Origin: Streptomyces flaveolus
Lineage (GTDB): Bacteria > Actinomycetota > Actinomycetes > Streptomycetales > Streptomycetaceae
Assembly: GCF_000716535.1 (NCBI RefSeq)
Contig: NZ_JNWV01000010.1
Coordinates: 1 to 64,000, forward strand
Reading direction: 5' to 3'
Length of the DNA: 64,000 nt
Part shown: one piece after another, positions 57,546 to 64,000 of the stretch
Position numbering within the stretch: position 1 is the first letter of the stretch
How the letters are laid out: every line of letters begins with the position of its first letter
The notes under the pieces: generated by a model
What the model saw: the letters and a program-made list of their open reading frames with translations, nothing else
The model's database searches: none
Told to the model about the DNA's origin: nothing
Translations under genes and position numbers: made by a program

Positions 57546-59585
57546 GACGATCGCCGGGTCGCTGACGCCGGGCCGCCCGTTCTCCACGTGCCCGGCGAAG
57601 CCGCGCAGGAAGGCCGGGTCGGCCTCGGAGGTCACGGTCAGGTCGTACCAGCGCTTGCTCGCCGCGAGCGCGACGGTGTGCCGCACGGTCGCGCCGGGCC
57701 GGACCGTCACCGTCGCCGGGCCACCGTGGTAGCCGTTGACCAGCTTCAGCTTCGCCGTGCCGGAGCCCTTATTGGTGAAGGTGAGCTCGATGTCGTCGCC
57801 CTTGTGCCGGGCGGTGACCTCGGGACCGGCGACCTTGTTGCGGCCCTTGAAAACGCGCAGGAAGCCGTTGGGGCCGTGCACGGTGAGGTCGTAGTCGCCG
57901 CCGGAGTACGCCGAGTTCCAGGTGTCCGAGAGCGTCTTGCCGGCCTCCGTGGTGTACGTCCAGGGGCCGTCGGTCCGGCTGTTGGACGTGACGAGGAAGA
58001 CGGCGCCCGCGTGCGCCCCGGAGCCGAACGTGAGCGTGAACTTGCCGGCCGCGGTGTCCGCCGTGCCGTCCACCACGGGGGCGTACTTCAGCGGCCGGGT
58101 GGGCCGGCTGCCCTGCTCCTGCTTGGGAAGGGTGCCGCTCGCGGGAGGCTTGGGGACGTAGTCGGGGTGGCGGTCGTGGTCCTTGGGCTGGTAACCGGCC
58201 GTGGAGGGCAGCACGACCCGCGCGGTGTCCTTGCGGGAGAAGTCGAAAGCACTGGTCAGGTCGCCGCATATGGCCCGCCGCCAGGGCGAGATGTTCGGCT
58301 CCTGTACACCGAAACGACGCTCGATGAACCGGATGATCGAGGTGTGGTCGAGAGTCTCGGAGCAGACGTACCCGCCCTTGCTCCAGGGGGAGACCACCAG
58401 CATCGGCACGCGCTGGCCGAGCCCGTAGGGGCCGGCGACATGGCCGGCGTCGCCCTTGAAGAGGTCCGGCGCGGGGTCGACCGTCGACTTGCCCTGGGCG
58501 GCCGAGGCCGGCGGGTAGGGCGGGATGACGTGGTCGAAGAAGCCGTCGTTCTCGTCGTAGGTGATGAACAGCGCGGTCTTCCCCCACACGTCGGGGTCGG
58601 AGGTGAGCGCGTCCAGGACCTGGGAGACGTACCAGGCGCCGTAGTTGGCGGGCCAGTTCGGGTGCTCGGTGAAGGCCTCGGGGGCGACGATCCAGGAGAC
58701 CTGGGGCAGCTTGCCGCCCTGGACGTCCGCCTTCAGCCGGTCGAAGAAGCCCTCGCCCTTGCGGGCGTCGGTGCCGGTGCGGGCCTTGTCGTACAGCGGG
58801 TCGCCGGGCTTGGCGTTCCGGTACTGGTTGAAGTACAGCAGCGAGTTGTCGCCGTAGTTGCCGCGGTAGGCGTCGTCGATCCAGCCCCAGCCGCCGTTCG
58901 CGTCGAGTCCGTCGCCGACGTCCTGGTAGATCTTCCAGGAGACCCCGGCCCGCTCCAGGCGCTCGGGGTACGTGGTCCAGCCGTAGCCCGCCTCGTCGTT
59001 GCCGAGGACCGGGCCGCCGCCCTTGCCGTCGTTGCCGGTGTAGCCCGTCCACATGTAGTAGCGGTTCGGGTCCGTGGAGCCGATGAACGAACAGTGGTAG
59101 GCGTCGCAGATGGTGAAGGCGTCCGCGAGGGCGTAGTGGAAGGGGATGTCCTCGCGCGTGAGGTACGCCATCGTCGTCGCGGACTTCGCGGGCACCCACT
59201 TGTCGTACTTGCCCCCCGCGAAGGCGGTGTGTCCGTCGTTCCAGCCGTGCGGGAGGTCCTGGATGAAGGCCAGGCCCAGGTCGTCGGCGTCCGGGTGGAA
59301 GGGCAGGACGTCCTTCGTGCCGTCGGACTGCTTCCAGACGGACCTGCCGTTCTGGGTGACCGCACGGGGGTCGCCGAAGCCGCGGACTCCTCTGAGCGAG
59401 CCGAAGTAATGATCGAAAGAACGGTTCTCCTGCATGAGGACGACGATGTGCTCGACGTCCTCCACCGATCCGGTGCGGTGGTGGGCGGGCAGGGCGGCCG
59501 CGCGCTGGATGCTGCTGGACAGCGCCGTGAACGCCGTGGTGGCGCCGGCGATCTGGAGGAAGCGCCGCCGGTTGACTTCGGGCAT
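57537..59585 (-). CDS. plcC: Tat-exported phosphocholine-type phospholipase C
   Basis: A 682-residue secreted phosphoesterase. The N terminus NRRRFLQIAGATTAFTALSS is a twin-arginine signal (RRRFLQ). The catalytic metal site VVLMQENRSFDHYFGSLRGV is the phospholipase C / acid phosphatase AcpA family hallmark (ENRSFDHYFG), with later GEYVTDN-like ITYDENDGFFDHVIPP and HTSIIRFIERRFG. Two C-terminal DUF756-type domains follow (DGPWTYTTEAG and TVRHTVALAASKRW). It cleaves phosphatidylcholine or sphingomyelin and may provide phosphate. An ATG six codons earlier (59603) is possible. Gene symbol is provisional. It is a single gene upstream of the scramblase gene on the same strand, 66 bp away. Confidence 0.9.
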   Translation of the reverse strand: MPEVNRRRFLQIAGATTAFTALSSSIQRAAALPAHHRTGSVEDVEHIVVLMQENRSFDHYFGSLRGVRGFGDPRAVTQNGRSVWKQSDGTKDVLPFHPDADDLGLAFIQDLPHGWNDGHTAFAGGKYDKWVPAKSATTMAYLTREDIPFHYALADAFTICDAYHCSFIGSTDPNRYYMWTGYTGNDGKGGGPVLGNDEAGYGWTTYPERLERAGVSWKIYQDVGDGLDANGGWGWIDDAYRGNYGDNSLLYFNQYRNAKPGDPLYDKARTGTDARKGEGFFDRLKADVQGGKLPQVSWIVAPEAFTEHPNWPANYGAWYVSQVLDALTSDPDVWGKTALFITYDENDGFFDHVIPPYPPASAAQGKSTVDPAPDLFKGDAGHVAGPYGLGQRVPMLVVSPWSKGGYVCSETLDHTSIIRFIERRFGVQEPNISPWRRAICGDLTSAFDFSRKDTARVVLPSTAGYQPKDHDRHPDYVPKPPASGTLPKQEQGSRPTRPLKYAPVVDGTADTAAGKFTLTFGSGAHAGAVFLVTSNSRTDGPWTYTTEAGKTLSDTWNSAYSGGDYDLTVHGPNGFLRVFKGRNKVAGPEVTARHKGDDIELTFTNKGSGTAKLKLVNGYHGGPATVTVRPGATVRHTVALAASKRWYDLTVTSEADPAFLRGFAGHVENGRPGVSDPAIVTG

Positions 59586-59720
59586 GGGTGAGGGTCCTCT
59601 CATCCTGACGTACGCGATGCCGCCAGATGACGGAATCCGCGCGGAGCGAGTGTTCCAAGAGCAGCAAACGTCAGGGAAGGGTGTGATGGCGCCCGTGTGA
59701 AACTCGGCGGTACGCGTGGT

Positions 59721-59758
59721 GCCGCGTCACCGGGTCGCCCCTGACCCGGTGACGCGGC
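59721..59758. terminator. 15-bp hairpin after the alpha-glucan operon
   Basis: GCCGCGTCACCGGGT (59721-59735) pairs perfectly with ACCCGGTGACGCGGC (59744-59758) across an 8-nt loop, 15 bp after the glucanase stop on the minus strand. Confidence 0.7.
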
Positions 59759-59773
59759 GGCGGACGACGGCGC

Positions 59774-61951
59774 TCAGGACGTCGTGTACGCCTCCACCTC
59801 GCTGAACTGGCCAGCCGGCCAGCCCGTGTTGGCGGTGACGGTCAGGCGCAGGTAGCGCAGGTTCGTGCCACTCGGCAGGGTCACGGTCGCGGTGTTGCCG
59901 GTGGCCGGGTCGAAGCGGTAGCCCTGCGCGCCCAGCACGGTCGAGTAGCCGGAGCCGTCGGTGCTGCCGAGCACCGTGACGGTCTGGGTACGGGCACCCC
60001 AGGCCGAGGACGGCGGCAGCTTCAGCACCAGGCGGCGCACGGCGTAGGAGGAGCCGAGGTCGACCGTGAGGGACTGCGGGAAGGCGTTGTTGGCGGACTC
60101 CCAGTACGAGTTCGCGTCACCGTCGACCGCCTTGCCGGGGGTGTAGACGTCCTGGGAGCCGGTCGCGGTGGCCGGACGGCCCTTGGCGAGGTTGCGGTTC
60201 GGGTCGGGCTCCGGGTTGCCCTGTCCGGGCTGCGGCCAGGTGGAGCAGTCCGACCAGGTGCTGGACCAGCCGGAGTTGCCGCCGCCGTCGGTGAGGGCGA
60301 AGGAGCCGGAGTTCGCCGGGTAGGGGCAGTTGTAGACGCCGGCCGCGCCGACCTGGGTGGCGGTGACGTTCTTGAAGGTCGCCGCGCCCTGCGCCTCGGC
60401 CTGGACCACGACCGTGCCGGTGTTCCGCACGGTCGCGCCGGTGACGTTGACGTTCCGCACCGGGTAGCCCTGCCCGCCGCCGGAGACGAACTCGAAGGCG
60501 CTGTAGGGGCTGTCGGTGATCGTCGTGTTGGTGATGTTGACGGTGGCGTTGATGGCGCTGTCGTAGGAGTCGACGCGCAACGCGCCCATCGGATGGTTCC
60601 AGTTGGGGTTCATCGCACCGGTGCGCACCAGCGTGTTGCCGTCGACCGTGATGGTGCCCGCGAGGGGGCTGAACGGATCGAGGAACTTCTGGTTGGAGAT
60701 GGCGATACCGCTGCCGAGGGCGTTGGTGTCGGAGATCAGGTTGTTCCGTACGGCGATGTCGGTGCCGCCGTAGATGGCGATGCCGTTGGCGAGGTTGGGC
60801 TGCGAGATCGTGTTGTTCTCGAAGCTGGAGTCGGTGTCCGGGGAGTACAGCGACCACATGGCGAGGGAGTCGTCGCCCTGGTTGCGCAGGAAGTTGTTGC
60901 GGACGCGGACGCCCTTCGCCGTGCCGTTGAGGTTGAGGCCGTCGGCGGTGGTGTCGAGGATGCGGTTGTTCTCCACCACCAGGTTGTCGTTGTTGCCCGT
61001 GAGCCACAGGCCGACCTTCAGGTGCTGGATCCACATGCCGGAGACCGAACTGTTCGGCCCGAGCGAGCCGTTGACGAAGTTGTCCGGGCTGGAGTCGACG
61101 CGTTCGGTGACCTCGCCGATGACCGCGAAGTCCTTGATACGGACGTTGCCCGCCGAGCCGGACTGGTCGATGAAGCGGGAGGTGTGCACGACCGAGTACC
61201 AGCTGCCGGCACCTTGCAGGGTCACGTTCTGCACGCCGCTGAGCGAGGAGGTGATGCGGTAGTCGCCCGGCGGTATCCACACCGTGCCGCCCTGTGCGGC
61301 GGCGATGGCGTCCCGGAAGGCCTGGGTGGAGTCGCCGTTGCCGCTGGGGTCGGCGCCCTTGGAGACGACGGACACCGATCCGGCGGGCTGGCCGGCGGCC
61401 GCTGCCACCTGCTCGAAGTCGGCGACGTCGACGGTGACCTGGACGCCGGCCGCCTCGACGGCGACCTTGTCGCCGGCCTGGACGGTCTGCCCGAGCAGCA
61501 TCCGGGTGTTGTCGAAGAAGTGGTGCGTCTTGGCGCCGGGGATCCAGCCGGTGTCGATGTACGAGTACTTGGAGGTCACCGGCAGGGTCTTGGTGAGCCG
61601 GGTGCCGTTGACGTACACGTTGAGGGCCCCGGACTGGCCGTCCGGCACGCTGTAGGCGATGTTCACCGCGTTGGCGGCGCGCGGCACGGTGAACTCCACC
61701 CGCTGCCCGGCGGACAGCCGGACGGCCTGCCGGCCGGAGGCTTCCGAGGCGAGGCTGCCCTGCGTGTAGTCCGGGCCGATCTTCGTGCCGTTGCCGGTCG
61801 CCGACTCGGCCTCCACGGAGGTGAAGGGGAGGGTGGCACCCGCGGCCGCGTGGGCGGCCGGGGCGACGGTGACGAGCATTCCGGCGGCGAGGGCGACGAC
61901 CGCCCCGATGGCCGGCATGCGCCGGAGGTGTCCGGCGGTGCTGCTGTGCAT
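59774..61951 (-). CDS. Secreted alpha-1,3-glucanase-like (GH87) beta-helix enzyme with discoidin domain
   Basis: A 725-residue exported protein. Residues 1-36 are a signal peptide (cleavage near AHAAAG). Residues about 40-195 are a carbohydrate-binding-like beta domain with VEAESATGNGTKIGPDYTQG and LASEASGRQAVRL. A right-handed beta-helix follows from about 205 (KGADPSGNGDSTQAFRDAIA, VWIPPGDYRITSS, NFVNGSLGPNSSVSGMWIQH, ADGLNLNGTAKGVRVRN, DDSLAMWSLYSP). This closely matches GH87 alpha-1,3-glucanases (mutanase/mycodextranase) as I recall them; the two Asp of GDDSLAMW fit the proposed active site. From about 590 a F5/8 type C discoidin domain (VDGDANSYWESA) completes it. ATG with AAGGGA 7 nt upstream. 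Third gene of the operon with the GH13 enzyme and ABC permease. Confidence 0.85.
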   Translation of the reverse strand: MHSSTAGHLRRMPAIGAVVALAAGMLVTVAPAAHAAAGATLPFTSVEAESATGNGTKIGPDYTQGSLASEASGRQAVRLSAGQRVEFTVPRAANAVNIAYSVPDGQSGALNVYVNGTRLTKTLPVTSKYSYIDTGWIPGAKTHHFFDNTRMLLGQTVQAGDKVAVEAAGVQVTVDVADFEQVAAAAGQPAGSVSVVSKGADPSGNGDSTQAFRDAIAAAQGGTVWIPPGDYRITSSLSGVQNVTLQGAGSWYSVVHTSRFIDQSGSAGNVRIKDFAVIGEVTERVDSSPDNFVNGSLGPNSSVSGMWIQHLKVGLWLTGNNDNLVVENNRILDTTADGLNLNGTAKGVRVRNNFLRNQGDDSLAMWSLYSPDTDSSFENNTISQPNLANGIAIYGGTDIAVRNNLISDTNALGSGIAISNQKFLDPFSPLAGTITVDGNTLVRTGAMNPNWNHPMGALRVDSYDSAINATVNITNTTITDSPYSAFEFVSGGGQGYPVRNVNVTGATVRNTGTVVVQAEAQGAATFKNVTATQVGAAGVYNCPYPANSGSFALTDGGGNSGWSSTWSDCSTWPQPGQGNPEPDPNRNLAKGRPATATGSQDVYTPGKAVDGDANSYWESANNAFPQSLTVDLGSSYAVRRLVLKLPPSSAWGARTQTVTVLGSTDGSGYSTVLGAQGYRFDPATGNTATVTLPSGTNLRYLRLTVTANTGWPAGQFSEVEAYTTS

Positions 61952-62008
61952 GTGCTGATCCCTTCGTGGTGGGGGTGCGTGGGATAGCAAGGTGCGTACG
62001 GGCGCGGC

Positions 62009-63616
62009 TCAGGCGCGCAGCCAGGCCGCCGTGTCCTGCGGCAGCCGGCCCGCGTCGTCCAGCGGGCCGCTGCTGAGCAGGAGCCGGGAGTGCGCGGGAA
62101 GGTCGGCGGGCGTGGCAGCGAGGTTGACCACGCACAGCGCCGCGTCCGCGCGGGAGAAGGCGAGCACGCCGTCGGGGGCGGGCAGCCAGGTCAGGGGGCC
62201 GTCGCCGAACTCGGGGCGCAGCGCGATGGCCTCGCGGTAGAGCGTGAGCAGGGAGTGGGGGTCCCGCTGCTGACGGTCGACCGCGTACGAGGGCCAGTCG
62301 GCCGGCTGCGGCAGCCAGGGCTCCTCGCGGGAACCGAAGCCCGCGTACGGCAGTTCGGCGGCCCACGGCAGCGGCACCCGGCAGCCGTCGCGGCCGGGGT
62401 CGACGCCCCGCGAGCGGAAGTACATCGGGTCCTGGATGCGGTCGGCCGGGATCTCGGCCTCCGGCAGGCCCAGCTCCTCGCCCTGGTAGAGGTACACCGA
62501 CCCGGGCAGCGCGAGCGACAGCAGGGCGGCGGCCCGCGCCCGGCGGGTGCCGAGCGCGAGGTCGGTCGGGGTGCCGAAGGCCTTGGTGGCGAAGTCGAAG
62601 GCGGTGTCCTCGCGGCCGTACCGGGTCACCGTGCGGGTGACGTCGTGGTTGCACAGCACCCAGGTGGCCGGGGCGCCGACGGGGGCGTGCTCGGCGAGCG
62701 TGGTGTCGATGGAGGCGCGCAGCCGGCCGGCGTCCCAGGGGCAGGACAGGAAGGAGAAGTTGAAGGCCGTGTGCAGTTCGTCGGGGCGCAGGTAACGGGC
62801 GAAGCGTTCGGGGTCGGGGAGCCAGACCTCGCCCACGAACACGCCGCCGTACTCGTCGGCGACCCGGCGCCACGAGCGGTAGATGTCGTGGAGTTCGTCG
62901 CGGTCGACGAACGGGTGCGGCTCCGGGTGCGTGGCGAGGTCGGGGAGGTCCGGGTCCTTGGCGAGGAGGGCCGCCGAGTCGATGCGGACGCCGGAGACGC
63001 CCCGCTCGAACCAGAAGCGCAGGATGTCCTCGTGCTCCTGGCGGACCGCCGGGTGCGCCCAGTTGAGGTCGGGCTGCTCGGGGGTGAACAGGTGCAGGTA
63101 CCAGTCGCCGTCGGGCAGCCGGGTCCACACCGGCTCGGTGGAGCCGACGAACTGGGACGGCCAGTCGTTCGGCGGGAGTTCGCCGTGCGCGCCGCGGCCG
63201 GGCCGGAAGTGGAACAGCTCGCGCTCGGGGCTGCCGGGCCCCGCGGCGAGCGCGGCCCGGAACCAGGGGTGCTGGTCGGAGACGTGGTTGGGCACGATGT
63301 CGACGATGGTCCGGATGCCCAGCTCACGGGCCTCGGCGATGAGTTTCTCGGCCTCGGCGAGGGTGCCGAAGGCGGGGTCGATGGCCCGGTAGTCGGCGAC
63401 GTCGTAGCCGCCGTCCTTCAGCGGAGACACGTACCAGGGCGTGAACCACAGGGCGTCAACGCCGAGTTCGGCGAGGTACGGCAGCCGGGCGCGGACGCCC
63501 GCGAGGTCGCCGGTGCCGTCGCCGTCGCCGTCCGCGAAGCTGCGGACGTACACCTGGTAGATGACGGCCGAGCGCCACCAGTCAGGGTCTTTCCGGGCAT
63601 GGCTGGGCTGTCCCAC
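62009..63616 (-). CDS. GH13 alpha-glucosidase (oligo-alpha-glucosidase type)
   Basis: A 535-residue cytoplasmic GH13 enzyme. The first motif is QVYVRSFADGDGDGTGDLAG, then DIVPNHVSDQHPWF. The catalytic nucleophile is D213 (GVRIDSAALL), the acid/base E263 (VGEVWLPD), and the transition-state Asp D325 (LCNHDVTRT). The short loop after the nucleophile and overall length match alpha-glucosidases of the GH13 subfamilies acting on small alpha-glucosides (maltose, nigerose or isomaltose). GTG start with AAAGG 8 nt upstream. It lies 33 bp after the ABC permease and 57 bp before the glucanase, so it would hydrolyse imported oligosaccharides from the secreted glucanase. Confidence 0.92.
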   Translation of the reverse strand: MGQPSHARKDPDWWRSAVIYQVYVRSFADGDGDGTGDLAGVRARLPYLAELGVDALWFTPWYVSPLKDGGYDVADYRAIDPAFGTLAEAEKLIAEARELGIRTIVDIVPNHVSDQHPWFRAALAAGPGSPERELFHFRPGRGAHGELPPNDWPSQFVGSTEPVWTRLPDGDWYLHLFTPEQPDLNWAHPAVRQEHEDILRFWFERGVSGVRIDSAALLAKDPDLPDLATHPEPHPFVDRDELHDIYRSWRRVADEYGGVFVGEVWLPDPERFARYLRPDELHTAFNFSFLSCPWDAGRLRASIDTTLAEHAPVGAPATWVLCNHDVTRTVTRYGREDTAFDFATKAFGTPTDLALGTRRARAAALLSLALPGSVYLYQGEELGLPEAEIPADRIQDPMYFRSRGVDPGRDGCRVPLPWAAELPYAGFGSREEPWLPQPADWPSYAVDRQQRDPHSLLTLYREAIALRPEFGDGPLTWLPAPDGVLAFSRADAALCVVNLAATPADLPAHSRLLLSSGPLDDAGRLPQDTAAWLRA

Positions 63617-63649
63617 TGAGCTTGCCTTTCTGTAGACGGGGCGGCGGCG

Positions 63650-64000
63650 TCAGCCCTTGGTGCTGCCCGCGCTGATCCCGGCGATGATGTGCCGCTGGAA
63701 GACGAGGAACAGCGCCACCATCGGGATGCTGGCGATCACCATCGCGGCGATGAGCACGGTGAGCTGGATGTTCTGCGAGAGCTGGACCAGGGCCACGCTG
63801 ATCGGCTGTTTTCCGGTGTCGGAGAAGACCATCAGCGGCCACAGGAAGTCCTGCCAGACGGCGACCAGCGCGAAGATCGACACCACGCCGAGCACCGGCC
63901 GGGACATGGGCAGGACGACGGACCACAGGATGCGGAGCCTGCCGGCGCCGTCGATCTCGGCGGCCTCCAGGACATCGCGCGGGAGCTGGTCGAAGAACCG
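63650..64000 (-). CDS. Sugar ABC transporter permease (MalG type), C-terminal part
   Basis: The last 116 residues of a binding-protein-dependent permease; the N-terminal part is right of the window. The EAA loop is EAAEIDGAGRLRILWSVVLP, which contacts the ATPase. Two or three further helices follow (VLGVVSIFALVAVWQDFLWP and LIAAMVIASIPMVALFLVFQ), and the end QRHIIAGISAGSTKG is typical of MalG/CUT1 permeases. It is the first gene visible in the leftward alpha-glucan operon, 33 bp before the GH13 gene. The binding protein and the second permease should lie to the right. Confidence 0.9.
   Translation of the reverse strand, partial: RFFDQLPRDVLEAAEIDGAGRLRILWSVVLPMSRPVLGVVSIFALVAVWQDFLWPLMVFSDTGKQPISVALVQLSQNIQLTVLIAAMVIASIPMVALFLVFQRHIIAGISAGSTKG

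Noticed and set aside
56730..59591. 953-codon plus-strand frame opposite the scramblase and phospholipase genes
   Set aside because: Antisense to genes with recognisable motifs; Val/Gly/Arg-rich with no domain.
60117..63128. 1003-codon minus-strand frame across the glucanase and alpha-glucosidase genes
   Set aside because: It spans two real genes in a different frame and has Arg/Pro/His-rich low-complexity translation.
1..64000. CRISPR array, prophage, transposase, tRNA or rRNA
   Set aside because: None was recognised on reading; repeats found are short operator, terminator or coding repeats. A tRNAscan or ISfinder run would be decisive.

Overview
The window is a piece of a high-GC actinobacterial chromosome, almost certainly Streptomyces. 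The evidence is GC-rich codon use with frequent GTG and TTG starts, a WhiB-like protein, an SsgA-like sporulation protein (ssgD-like), mycobacterial/streptomycete lipid genes, a PcaD-PcaC fusion, and many promoters whose -10 box lies only 6-8 nt before the start codon (leaderless mRNAs). From memory, the order zitB-idi, ssgD, wblH and the pca operon matches the S. coelicolor SCO675x to SCO669x interval; this was not checked by search. No rRNA, tRNA, IS element, CRISPR array or prophage was seen.

Layout. 1-2 kb: end of a nucleotidyltransferase / CDP-alcohol phosphotransferase operon (cell-envelope phosphopolymer type), divergent from a GalE-like epimerase, with a PHO-box-like repeat between them. 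3-11 kb: zinc exporter with a Zur-like box, IPP isomerase, anti-sigma-type ATPase, enoyl-CoA hydratase, DJ-1 protein with its GlxA-type regulator, an untracked 43-residue LPFR protein, and the RNA-binding protein Tex. 11-21 kb: a DinB/DUF664 gene fossil, an ABC-F ATPase, a D-amino-acid oxidase-like protein, two secreted peptidases, a sugar kinase, an asparagine-type permease and a MerR regulator. 21-26 kb: a leftward fatty-acid/methyl-branched acyl-CoA operon (racemase, thiolase, FadB). 26-43 kb: mostly single genes, including a trans-acting enoyl reductase-like protein, endonuclease V, a repeat-containing beta-propeller protein, SsgD, a second ABC-F gene behind a long leader, dimethylargininase, a stearoyl-ACP-type desaturase, a WhiB-like protein, a LacI regulator, a divergent LigD-polymerase/ATP-ligase pair and a zinc alcohol dehydrogenase.

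42.6-48.9 kb holds the protocatechuate (beta-ketoadipate) cluster: divergent MarR repressor pcaV, a palindromic operator, then pcaI-pcaJ-[pcaF remnant]-pcaH-pcaG-pcaB-pcaL, largely with overlapping stops and starts. The thiolase slot between pcaJ and pcaH is filled by an open reading frame that keeps only the two ends of PcaF and lacks its catalytic middle, so the last step of the pathway must come from another thiolase.

49-64 kb: a short-chain dehydrogenase, a LAL-type ATPase lacking its LuxR DNA-binding domain, DUF2510 membrane/secreted proteins, a TetR gene divergent from a PAP2 phosphatase/transporter pair across a striking operator array, a Tat-exported phospholipase C, and a leftward alpha-glucan operon (sugar ABC permease, GH13 alpha-glucosidase, secreted GH87-type alpha-1,3-glucanase). 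The most informative unexplained items are the pcaF remnant, the operator arrays at 34.3, 39.0 and 54.7 kb, the ABC-F leader at 31.4 kb, and the HTH-less LAL protein. No wholly new multi-gene system was evident.
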